Shown here: positions 46,241 through 55,154 of the stretch, piece by piece | How the letters are laid out: each line of letters opens with the position of its first letter | How positions within the stretch are numbered: position 1 is the stretch's first letter | NCBI RefSeq assembly: GCF_023898315.1 | Contig: NC_064622.1 | Coordinates: 274,713,503-274,777,502 of the forward strand | DNA: 64,000 nucleotides | Reading direction: 5' to 3' | Source of the DNA: Schistocerca nitens | Taxonomy: Eukaryota; Arthropoda; Insecta; Orthoptera; Acrididae | Notes under the pieces: generated by a model | What the model was told of the DNA's origin: nothing | Seen by the model: the letters and a program-made list of their open reading frames with translations, nothing else | The model's database searches: none | Program-made: the position numbers and the translations under genes

Positions 46241-47461
46241 GTCATTTTCTTTCTGCAGTTGAGTAGTTTCCCTCGGCTTTTGTAAGTGTCCTAGAAGCAT
46301 AGGCTATAACCTTTTCTTTTCCATCTGAAATTTGCACCAAAATAGCACCGATCCCATACCCATTGGCACCTGTGTGTAGTTCTGTAGGTGCTCTCTCATC
46401 ATACAGACCAAGTACAGGGTCAGTCGTCAGAGCCTTTCACAGCACATTGAAAGAATCTTGTTGAGCACCACTTCAGATAAATGTAGCATTGGCTTTTAAC
46501 AACTCTTCGAGTGGCCTGGCTTTGATACAAAAGTCTTTGATAAAACAACGGTAATAAGAACATAATCCGAGGAAGCTTCTCACATATCTAATACTTTTAG
46601 GAATAGGAAATTCCGTTATAGATCTCACCTTTTCTGGGTCTGGCGCACACCTTCGTTTGACACAAGGTGTGCAAGTATTTTGATTTCTTTTGATCCAAAG
46701 AGACATTTTCTTGGATTAAGTTTCAGTCCAGCTTGATGGAGACACTTAAGAGAACTGCCCTCAGTCTTTTTATGTGTTCATCAAATGTCTCTGAGAACAC
46801 TATAATGTCATCTAAATAACAAAGACACATCGTCCACTTCAGGTGACTTAGAAGATTATCCATCATCCATTCAAAAGTTGCTGGTGCATTACACAAACCA
46901 AACGGCATCACCTTAAACTCATACAGGCGGCCCTCAGGGGTGATGAATGCAGTTTTCTCATGATCAACCTCATCTACTTTGATTTGCCAGTATCCAAAGT
47001 ACATGTCCATGGTTGAGAAAAACGTAGGCCCCTTCAGACAATCTAGTGTATCGTCAATTCGTAGAAGAGGGTAAATGTCCTTTTTAGTTATCTTATTAAG
47101 CTTCCTATAATCAACACCAAAGCACCAACTGCCATCCTTCTTCCTGATGAGGACCACTGATGATGACCTTGGGCTCTTTGAAGGCTGAATGATGTCATTC
47201 TTCTTCATTTTCTGCACCTTGTCGTTAATTATTTGACGTTGCTGGCACATGGTATGGTCTATGGCTTATTGATTGATTGTCTCCAGTGTCAATCCAGTGC
47301 TTCACCATCAATGTGTCTAATTTGCTCTTCACCTGTGGATTGAAGCATTCAGAGAACTCTTGAAGAATGGCAAGTAGCTTATTCTGTTGTTCCTTAGTGA
47401 GATCTGGTGATAGTCGAGCTAGAAGATCGTGTCTCGTAGTGGTAGCACTAATTTCGCCCAC
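46241..47461 (-). pseudogene. Gypsy reverse transcriptase
   Basis: From 47461: 'LLARLSPDLTKEQQNKLLAI' (linker), then 'IIQPSKSPRSSSVVLIRKKD', 'VDYRKLNKITKKDIYPLLRI', 'FSTMDMYFGYWQIKVDE', 'PFGLCNAPATFEWMMDNLL' and 'CLCYLDDIIVFSETFDEHI'. The YLDD box and the earlier 'STMDM' Asp are intact. Downstream 'SIRYVRSFLGLCSYYRCFIK' gives the thumb, in another frame. This is the best-kept part of the element. Confidence 0.85.
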
Positions 47462-47836
47462 AGACTCGGCGTGCGAAGTTTCTATGACACTCAGCTGTTC
47501 TGCAATTAACAGCTCAGCATTTGCTACGCACTTGCCTCTTGGAAGGATCTGCGGTTCTCAGCAACAGTTAACTATCCACAATTCACCGGATCCGTTCTTA
47601 AATGAAGACGACAGAGGCTGGGATGACCAAGTTATTCTTCAGTGGTAAGCTTCTCTTACATTCCACTACAAGATCCATGGGTTGATGCATGGCATAATAC
47701 ATGACAGTTACCTTTCGAGCGCTGACTGCAGGAATGATCACTTCATCCAGCACACACAGTCTCCACACACTCGGATGCGCATCTTCCTGTCCACAGTATG
47801 TCATCTCATCTAGCATAATCTTCGAGTGACCACAAT

Positions 47837-48110
47837 CTATAATTGCCTGAGAAGCTTCCAAAAGTCCCATCTGAGAATGACGTCATGACTACACTCTTGT
47901 AAGAGGACAAATTCTAAGGGCTGTATATGGCCACTTATACCCACATGAATGACACATCTTCTTGTAGGTTTTACATATTTTCGATTAGCCACCTTCAGCA
48001 GAGATGTTTTGTTGTCGACGAATACGGTTTTCTGGAACTGGCGACGATACTTTTCCGAAATGACTGCATATGATGCTCCAGAGTACACAAGAGCTTGAGC
48101 TGGTCAGCCA
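47837..48110 (-). pseudogene. Gypsy protease with mutated active site
   Basis: Minus translation reads 'ALVYSGASYAVISEKYRRQ', where the aspartic protease motif should be V-D-S/T-G-A. The Asp codon is TAC (Tyr). 'VGISGHIQPLEFVLLQECSH' and 'DVILRWDFWKLL' (usual 'DVILGWDFL') follow, giving the flap and the hydrophobic end. A single base change explains the active-site loss. Confidence 0.75.
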
Positions 48111-48251
48111 TCCATGAGGATATCGACGTAGTTTCCTATCATTTTTGTAGTGATCAACGGCGGAGGGTTTTTCTCTTCAGTGGCCTGGAGCTTCTAAACA
48201 GCGATGGAGACCTTGATCTGCGTGTTGGGGAGCGTACTCTTCAGCGGCTAC

Positions 48252-49558
48252 CTAGTGGCGATGGTGACCTACATCGTCCTGCACCCACATCTTCTTGTTC
48301 ATCTTCTCCGTCCTGAAGTTGGTGTCGGCTAAGATCAGTCTGCTGTCTCTTGGTGCGGGCATCAGCTGCCTTTTGTGACAATAGCGCACCACATGTCCCA
48401 GTCGTCCGCAGTGGAAGCATACTGGTTGGTTATCCTGGGACCTCAAGGCGTCAATCTTTCTTGGTGCTCAAACAGGTTCCTCATGCGGCATTGTAGGAAC
48501 GTAACTTTGCCTGGGTCTTGACTTTGTTACCGTTTTAAAGGGAAATGAAGGACGAGAGATTGGGTTCAAAGTCGGTTCCACTTCCTCCCTTATGACCCCT
48601 TGAAGCATCTCGGTTTTTTGCTCGCCGTACAATCCAAGTGCCTTCTGAACTTCATCTCTCACTGTCTGGCGAAGAACACTTGTGAAATCAGTTCCTTCCT
48701 CCATCACAGACATTGATACAACGTTTGGAAGCCGTTAAAAAACTTCTTGCATGTAATGCTTTTTTGATGTATTGTCTCGATATAGTGGCACTATTTTATG
48801 AAGTTATCTGCTGTCGAAACCTCCTTCAGGAGCAGGGCTTGATCATGTCCTCAGCAACACCCTTCATGAGATGTGCAACCTTATCTTCCTCCTTCATTCG
48901 AGGGTGCACTATTTTACATTAGCTCGAAGACGTTGTGAATGTAGGATGCTGTCGTTTTTCCTGGATGCTGTGCCCTGCACTTTAATTTATCTTCAGCCTT
49001 GCACTTCGATCATCGTGTGTCGCCGAAATACTTGCATATTTCCGCCTGGAATACTTCCCAGCTTGTGAACTTCTCCTTGTTGTTCTCATACCATTGCTTG
49101 GCAGTGCCCTCCAAGTAGAAAAATACATTAGCCAAACACACAGCATCATCCCATTTGTTAAATTTGGCTATATGCTCATATATCTTCAGCCACTTGTTTG
49201 GATCTTGTCCATCATCACCAGAGAACCCGGAAGGATGTCTTATGTGGTGGCACACAGTGGCTGTCTCCAGTAGAGTGCGATCTGTTGAATATGGCTCAAA
49301 TTTGGGTTTCTTGCCACGTAAACGGCGGCTCCGTCGTGGCCTGATGGGAGCCACTGTGTCATCGATAATGTGCGGTATCACAAGTTCCAATACCCGGCGC
49401 ATCCACCAAAATAATGTAATGTAGAAGAAGATGTAATTAGATGAATGACGAACACTAACTTCACTTAATGAAGGTTTATTCAGCACTTGCGCATACAAGA
49501 GCACGGAGCGAACTGCCTCCGACCAGACATGTACAGTATATATACAGCTACAGAACAT
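48252..49558 (-). pseudogene. Gypsy gag with zinc knuckle
   Basis: From about 49340: 'HIIDDTVAPIRPRRSRRLRG', 'HHIRHPSGFSGDDGQDPNKW', 'YEHIAKFNKWDDAVCLANVF' and 'YLEGTAKQWYENNKEKFTSW', a gag capsid. After frame changes, 'FTSVLRQTVRDEVQKALGLY' and finally 'CFHCGRLGHVVRYC' (about 48420-48380), a complete CX2CX4HX4C knuckle. The first part of this frame lies inside the sequence repeated in the other LTR. Confidence 0.75.
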
Positions 49559-49732
49559 TCCAGTACAATGATTCTTCCCATTTGTGGATACTTCTAGAAT
49601 GTACTCAAACCGAATAAAGAAATTATAATTATACAGTTCAGGTAAGTTTTGAACTCACGACCCTCCATGCAACAGTCTAGTATCATAACCACTACACTAC
49701 AGCAACTGCGCTACTCAGCTTCTTCTGCGACA
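49163..49732 (-). repeat. 5' LTR of the gypsy element (overlaps the gag start)
   Basis: Region of homology to the 3' LTR, beginning TGTCGCAGAAGAAGC on the minus strand. It carries the tRNA-like segment at 49634-49708 and, toward its inner end, codes for the first ~90 residues of gag. The inner border is the point where the two copies stop matching (about 49163). Confidence 0.7.
49634..49708 (-). repeat. tRNA-like head inside the gypsy LTR
   Basis: 75 nt beginning CAGTTGCTGTAGTGTAGTGG on the minus strand, with a D-arm/box A-like TAGTGTAGTGGTTATGATA and T-arm TGAGTTCAAAACT (box B-like). The first five bases (CAGTT) pair with the last five (AACTG). In the second copy (44455-44529) the T-stem GTGAG/CTCAC pairs perfectly. 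It starts about 24 nt inside the LTR. The anticodon region is unclear. It is tRNA-derived rather than a working tRNA gene. Confidence 0.55.
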
Positions 49733-49786
49733 ATACATCTATATTTGAATACACGTGCCTATACCAGTTTCTTTGGCGCTCCAATG
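49733..49786 (-). mobile_element. Other end of the Tc1-like transposon
   Basis: 54 bp ending in CTTTGGCGCTCCAATG before TA, the inverted partner of the end at 42919. It shows that the gypsy element inserted inside Tc1. Confidence 0.75.
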
Positions 49787-49788
49787 TA

Positions 49789-50414
49789 TTATCTCACTAT
49801 CTGTAGCTACGACTTAAAGGATAGACAGTTTTACAATAATCTCCACAACAGAACTATTTAGCATTTGGTTGCAGGCCAGCACATTTCATCAGTTCCCATC
49901 ACCCCATTATGCCAATATGATTCTAGATGCATTCTTTAAGAGTTGATACTTAGCTGAACGTCCTGTTCAGTTTGTCCCAGGTTGTCCCATAGAAGGTTGA
50001 TTGCTGCATCTTCGAGACAGTCATTTTCTGTCACTGTCCTGATGCACATTGTGAGTCATTAGCAGCTAATATTTTTCCTATCATAATTGTTAACACAACA
50101 TGTTCATATGATTGAACTGAAGATTGAATTTGTGACCTCCCATTCCAAGGGTGCCTTGTAAGATTTGATATTTCAGTTCTCAAAAGCAAAGCAGATATGA
50201 TAACAGTACTTTGCTTAACATTGTCGTAGCCATCATTGTGTAGTAAAGTGCTTCATGTGCTGTCAAGATTGGCAGTGGGGCAAACAAAAGTCTAGCGGCC
50301 TGAAGTTCTCCCGAATGCTAGCAACTTCTACCAATTCAGAGCGAGGGAGTGCGTTTGGCAAGAAAAGTTTGTCAGATAGTCCTCGTTAAGTGCTCACCAC
50401 TGTTTGTGTTCAAT
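49789..50414. other. Intronic sequence, nothing recognised
   Basis: No motif assigned; part may be upstream sequence of the BED-like gene beginning at 50415. Confidence 0.4.
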
Positions 50415-50566
50415 ATGCCTCCAGTTACACCAAACTTATTTAAATTAAGATTTTTTATTACAATGAACAACACTTTCACTGCCAATGGAGAGCTTATTCT
50501 GTGTTAAGCGTGCGTTAAGAAGATCAGACGCTCTGTGAAGTCCCAACTTCAGCAACATATACATAG

Positions 50567-51550
50567 TAGAGCACTTGCCCGCGAAAGGCAAAGGTCCTGA
50601 GTTCGAGTCTCGGTCGGGCACACAGTTTTAATCTGCCAGGAAGTTTCATATCAGCGCACACTCCGCTGCAGAGTGAAAATCTCATTCTGGAAACATCCCC
50701 CAGGCTGTGGCTAAGCCATGTCTCCGCAATATCCTTTCTTTCAGGAGTGCTAGTTCTGCAAGGTTCGCAGGAGAGCTTCTGTAAAGTTTGGAAGGTAGGA
50801 GACGAGGTACTGGCAGAAGTGAAGCTGTGAGTACCGGGCGTGAGTCGTGCTTCGGTAGCTCAGTTGGTAGAGCACTTGCCCGCGAAAGGCAAAGGTCCCG
50901 AGTTCGAGTCTCGGTCGGGCACACAGTTTTAATCTGCCAGGAAGTTTCATATCAGCGCACACTCCGCTGCAGAGTGAAAATCTCATTCTGGAAACATCCC
51001 CCAGGCTGTGGCTAAGCCATGTCTCCGCAATATCCTTTCTTTCAGGAGTGCTAGTTCTGCAAGGTTCGCAGGAGAGCTTCTGTAAAGTTTGGAAGGTAGG
51101 AGACGAGGTACTGGCAGAAGTGAAGCTGTGAGTACCGGGCGTGAGTCGTGCTTCGGTAGCTCAGTTGGTAGAGCACTTGCCCGCGAAAGGCAAAGGTCCC
51201 GAGTTCGAGTCTCGGTCGGGCACACAGTTTTAATCTGCCAGGAAGTTTCATATCAGCGCACACTCCGCTGCAGAGTGAAAATCTCATTCTGGAAACATCC
51301 CCCAGGCTGTGGCTAAGCCATGTTTCCGCAATATCCTTTCTTTCAGGAGTGCTAGTTCTGCAAGGTTCGCAGGAGAGCTTCTGTAAAGTTTGGAAGGCAA
51401 GAGACGAGGTACTGGCAGAAGTGAAGCTGTGAGTACCGGGCGTGAGTCGTGCTTCGGTAGCTCAGTTGGTAGAGCACTTGCCCGTGAAAGGCAAAGGTCC
51501 CGAGTTCGAGTCTCGGTCGGGCACACAGTTTTAATCTGCCAGGAAGTTTC
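50567..51550 (+). repeat. Tandem array of a 301-bp unit with a tRNA-like segment
   Basis: Three repeats spaced exactly 301 bp (tRNA-like segments at 50849-50924, 51150-51225, 51451-51526) plus a 5'-truncated first one starting inside the tRNA-like part at 50567. Each tRNA-like segment begins CTTCGGTAGCTCAGTTGGTA and ends CTCGGTCGGGCACA with box B AGTTCGAGTCT. Position 33 of the anticodon loop is not U, so these are tRNA-derived, not functional tRNA genes. Units are almost identical. The whole array is flanked by CATATACATAGT (50556-50567 and 51550-51561). Confidence 0.9.
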
Positions 51551-51715
51551 ATATACATAGTGATAAGCATACAAAGAACAAAGTAGTGCAATCGTCTAAG
51601 AAGCAAATGTTATTGATGCAAATGCAAAAGACTCCAAACCTCAAAAACAAATTTTTCAGTGATATGTGCTCCGCTATGGTTGCTGCAAAAATTCTGTGTT
51701 TCAGACTTCAAGTAA

Positions 51716-52758
51716 TGGCCGCTATCGACAGGGGATCTCAGGATGATTCCATATTTCTGGGTTTCTGGAAAGCTTTTGACACTGTTCCTCACAAGCGACT
51801 TCTAATCAAGCTGCGGGCCTATGGGGTATCGTCTCAGTTGTGCGACTGGATTCGTGATTTCCTGTCAGGAAGGTCGCAGTTCGTAGTAATAGACGGCAAA
51901 TCATCGAGTAAAACTGAAGCGATATCAGGTGTTCCCCAGGTAAGCGTCCTGGGACTTCTGCTGTTCCTGATCTATATAAATGACCTGTACGACACTCTGA
52001 GCAGTTCTCTTAGGTTGTTCGCAGATGATGCTGTAATTTACCGTCTAGTAAGGTCATCCGAAGACCAGTATCAGTTGCAAAGCGATTTAGAAAAGATTGC
52101 TGTATTGTGTGGCAGGTGGCAGTTGATGCTAAATAACAAAAAGTGTGAGGTGATCCACATGAGTTCCAAAAGAAATCCGTTGGAATTCGATTACTCGATA
52201 AATAGTACAATTCTCAAGGCTGTCAATTCAACTAAGTACCTGGGTGTTAAAATTACGAACAACTTCATTTGGAAAGACCACATAGATAATATTGTGGGGA
52301 AGGCGAGCCAAAGGTTGTGTTTCATTGGCAGGACACTTAGAAGATACAACAAGTCCACTAAAGAGACAACTTACACTACACTCGTTCGTGCTCTGTTAGA
52401 ATATTGCTGCGCGGTGTGGGATCCTTACCAGGTGGGATTGACGGAGGACATCGAAAGGGTGCAAAAAAGGGCAGCTTGTTTTGTATTATCACGTAATAGG
52501 GGAGAGAGTGTGGCAGATATGATACGCGAGTTTGGATGGAAGTCATTAAAGCAAAGACGTTTTTTGTTGCGGCGAGATCTATTTACGAAATTTCAGTCAC
52601 CAACTTTCTCTTCCAAATGCGAAAATATATTGTTGAGCCCAACCTACATAGGTAGGAATGATCATCAAAATAAAATAAGAGAAATTATGCTCGAACAGAA
52701 ATGTTTAGGTGTTCGTTTTTCCCGCGCGCTGTTAGGGAGTGGAATGGTAGGGAGATAG
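51716..52758 (+). CDS. LINE RT, C-terminal two thirds, uninterrupted frame
   Basis: The open frame (continuous with 51586) reads 'AIDRGSQDDSIFLGFWKAFD', 'TVPHKRLLIKLRAYGVSSQL', 'ISGVPQVSVLGLLLFLIYIN', 'LRLFADDAVIYRLVRSSEDQ', and on to 'LVRALLEYCCAVWDPYQVGL'. The FADD active site is intact; 'FLGFWKAFD' has Gly where the first catalytic Asp (LDFxKAFD) normally stands. There are no stops until 52759. The element is young, but the N-terminal RT, endonuclease and ORF1 are missing. Confidence 0.85.
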
Positions 52759-52850
52759 TATGATTGTCGTTCGATGAACCCTCTGCCAAGCACTTAACTG
52801 TGAATTCCATATAGTAGTCATGTAGATGTAGATGTAGATGTAGATGAAGT
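51716..52850 (+). mobile_element. 5'-truncated LINE with (GATGTA)n tail
   Basis: It begins inside the RT domain and ends in GTAGATGTAGATGTAGATGT (52820-52845), the same tail as the 14.9-kb LINE. The 5' truncation is the usual result of incomplete reverse transcription. It splits the BED-like gene. Confidence 0.85.
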
Positions 52851-53040
52851 GCCTGAATATCACGTTTCTACAAAAGTACTGCGGGCAACAGATTCCTGGT
52901 GAATCAACATTACGGAAAACGATTTTGATTTTTATTACCTGGAGGCCCTCAAAACTTTGTGATAAGTAATTGCCACACATGAAGTAGTGGAAACTGCAGG
53001 CTGGAATACCAACAATAATGAAAAAGATTGATTGATACTG

Positions 53041-53129
53041 TAAAGATTGCATGTTAAGTTTCAGACTGGCGCAACGAAAAGACTGTTACACACTGAGCTT
53101 TCGGCCATTGCCTCCTTTGCAAAAGAAAG

Positions 53130-53183
<54 letters not shown>

Positions 53184-53300
53184 AAAATAATTTCCTATAC
53201 CGAGCACCAAGTGTTTTGCAAAGCCCCACATTGTATGCCACTCTGGAGAGAACTGCTGCTGAACCTAGCATTGCCACCTGAGCCCGACTGCCATTAGAGG
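53041..53300 (+). repeat. Penelope-related 3' end fragment with (AC)n
   Basis: 'GAGCTTTCGGCCATTGCCTC' followed by an (AC)n tract of about 25 units (53133-53182). The reverse complement has a GGCAATGGCCGAAAGC string similar to the end of the 58.8-kb copy. Assignment to that family is tentative. Confidence 0.35.
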
Positions 53301-53718
53301 TGATACTGCATAGTGGGTAGTGAATAAAGTTGATGACACAATTTTGGCAAAAATCTGTGCTACTTGACTTTTGCTACAATCTTCAGTATCTTTAGTGGGC
53401 AAGGAGATGTTGCTCCAACTGACATCTCCAGTAACATTTCATGTCCTAAATTTTTGCACTATGAATGTTTTGTGATGTGGATACATCATTTACCTCCTGC
53501 AAAAATGTTCTTTCTGTTTACTGACATTCTGTGTCTGCAGAAAATTTTGATAAATACCTTGCTATTCGTTGTGTATCAAAATGAATGGAAAGTTTTGAGA
53601 CCGTAGCGATTTAAGCGAAGATGTACATTTTGGTTAGCTGATGTGACTGAAAACAGTTTTCTTGTAGCAGTGCTGTATAGACTTTCAAAATAAAAAAAAT
53701 AAGTATATATACACTAAG
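53301..53718. other. Intronic sequence, nothing recognised
   Basis: No motif recognised. Confidence 0.4.
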
Positions 53719-54219
53719 ATGGTATCTGTTCTTTCGGACATGTCCGAAAGAGCAGATACCATCAGTGACCATGCAGCTCGTTAGAATGAAATTACAATGA
53801 AACGAACACCCTTAGCTGCTTACAGGCGTTGACACACGTCAACGGGGACAGATGAAAATGTGTGCCCCGACCGGGACTCGAACCCGGGATCTTCTGCTTA
53901 CATGGCAGATGCTCTATCCATCTGAGCCACCGAGGACACAGAGGATAGTGCGACTGCATGGATTTATCTCTGGCATGCCTCGCATGAAACCCACATTCTC
54001 AACGTATTGTCCCGCACTACATTCGTAGTGCCCCCGCCCATTATACTCATTAGTAGCGGCGCGTTGCCGATTCCCATAAAGAGTTCGGGCATTGTCTGTG
54101 CATTCGCACAGAAGAAGAAGAAGAAGATGGTCAAGTGGCAGGTGAGCCTTAATGATATATATATACTAAGATGGTATCTGTTCTTTCGGTCATGTCTGAA
54201 AGAACAGATACCATCTTAG
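53719..54219 (-). mobile_element. Palindrome-capped tRNA-derived element, copy A
   Basis: Bounded by a 46-bp palindrome (53719-53764, GATGGTATCTGTTCTTTCGG then its complement, one mismatch) and a 54-bp palindrome (54166-54219). On the minus strand a core with GCGGGGGCACTACGAA-type sequence is followed by a tRNA-like segment (53863-53937; TCCTCGGTGGCTCAGATGGA, box B GGTTCGAGTCC) and the tail GGTGTTCGTTTCATTG. The tRNA-like anticodon loop lacks U33, so it is not a working tRNA gene. Copies B and C follow in the opposite orientation. Confidence 0.75.
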
Positions 54220-54233
54220 TATTATATAGTTAA

Positions 54234-54659
54234 GGACATGTCCGAAAGAACAGATACCATCTTAGTATATATATAGTTAAGGCTCACCGGCCACTTGACC
54301 ATCTTCTTCTTCTGTGCAAATGCACAAACAATGCCCGAACTCTTTACGGGAATCGGCAACGCGCCGCGAGTAATGAGTATAATGGGCGGGGGCACTACGA
54401 ATATAGTGCAGGACAATACGTTGAGAATGTGGGTTTCGTGGGAGGCGTGCCAGAGATAAAGCCATGCAGTTGCGCTGTCCTCTGTGTCCTCGGTGGCTCA
54501 GATGGATAGAGCGTCTGCCATGTAAGCAAGAGATCCCGGTTTCGAGTCCCGGTCGGGGCACACATTTTCACCTGTCCCCGTTGACGTATGTCAACGCCTG
54601 TAAGCAGCTAAGGGTGTTCATTTCATCGTAATTTCATTCTAACAAGCTGCATGGTCACC
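54234..54659 (+). mobile_element. Palindrome-capped tRNA-derived element, copy B
   Basis: Begins with half of the palindrome (GGACATGTCCGAAAGAACAG), then the core and a tRNA-like segment at about 54487-54562, then CCCGTTGACGTATGTCAACG (a second short inverted repeat) and the tail. It is an inverted copy of copy A about an axis near 54193. It ends at the palindrome 54659-54706 shared with copy C. Confidence 0.75.
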
Positions 54660-55068
54660 GATGGTATCTGTTCTTTCGGACGTGTCCGAAAGAACAGATA
54701 CCACCTTAGCATATATATTGTTAAGGCTCACCGGCCACTTGACCATCTTCTTCTTCTGTGTGATTGCACAAACAATGCCCAAACTCTTTACGGGAATTGG
54801 CAACGTGCCGCGAGTAATGAGTATAATGGACGGGGGCACTACGAATGTAGTGCGGAACAATACATTGAGAATGTGGGTGTTGCGGGAGGCGTGCCAGAGA
54901 TAAATCTGTGCAGTCGCGCTATCCTCTGTGTCCTCGGTGGCTCAGACGGGTAGAGCGTCTGGCATGTAAGCAGAAGATCCCGGGTTCGAGTCCTGGTCGG
55001 CGCACACATTTTCATCTGTCCCTGTTGATGTATGTCAACACCTGTAAGCGGCTAAGGGTGTTCATTTG
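54659..55068 (+). mobile_element. Palindrome-capped tRNA-derived element, copy C
   Basis: Starts with the palindrome 54659-54706, same core, tRNA-like segment at about 54926-55001 (GGCTCAGACGGGTAGAGCGT, box B GGTTCGAGTCC), and the TTGATGTATGTCAA inverted repeat; it stops at GGTGTTCATTTGAATG. It lies head-to-tail behind copy B. No palindrome follows, so this end is the free 3' terminus. Confidence 0.7.
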
Positions 55069-55154
55069 AATGTAAAAAAATAAGTAATGTAAAGCATACC
55101 TCATTTTTATACTTTTCGAGTTTCTTTTACATTTAAGTGCATGTTAAGATAATA

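Larger units (their letters stand above)
43947..49732 (-). mobile_element. Gypsy-type LTR retrotransposon (5.8 kb), nested in Tc1
   Basis: Minus-strand order: LTR, gag, zinc knuckle, protease, RT, RNase H, integrase with GPY/F end, polypurine tract, LTR. The outer ends are TGTCGCAG (minus start) and TATGTGACA (minus end), flanked by ATAC and ATAT, a probable 4-bp target duplication with one change. The domain order (integrase last) is Ty3/gypsy. Several catalytic residues are replaced (separate entries), so the copy is dead although many frames are still long. Confidence 0.9.
50415..53030 (+). pseudogene. CGGBP1/hAT-type BED-like transposon gene, interrupted twice
   Basis: The frame starts at ATG 50415 ('MPPVTPNLFKLRFF', 'TANGELILC') and continues 'RRSVKSQLQQH' up to the tRNA-like array at 50567. 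It resumes after the array with 'SDKHTKNKVVQSSKKQMLL' and 'KNKFFSDMCSAMVAAKI' until a LINE at 51716, and after the LINE with 'KVPEYHVSTKVLRATDSW'. This order (zinc-finger end with H..H, then a helix-rich segment) resembles the CGGBP1-like proteins derived from hAT transposons. Stops are present. Confidence 0.5.

Noticed and set aside
50849-51526. Three cloverleaf-like sequences as genuine tRNA genes
   Set aside because: They are embedded in identical 301-bp repeats with SINE-like tails, and the anticodon loop lacks the universal U33, so they are tRNA-derived repeats.
53863-55001. tRNA-Thr-like genes (UGU) in the palindrome-capped elements
   Set aside because: Sequence resembles a tRNA with intact box B, but position 33 is A, copies differ in stems, and each is part of a mobile element.
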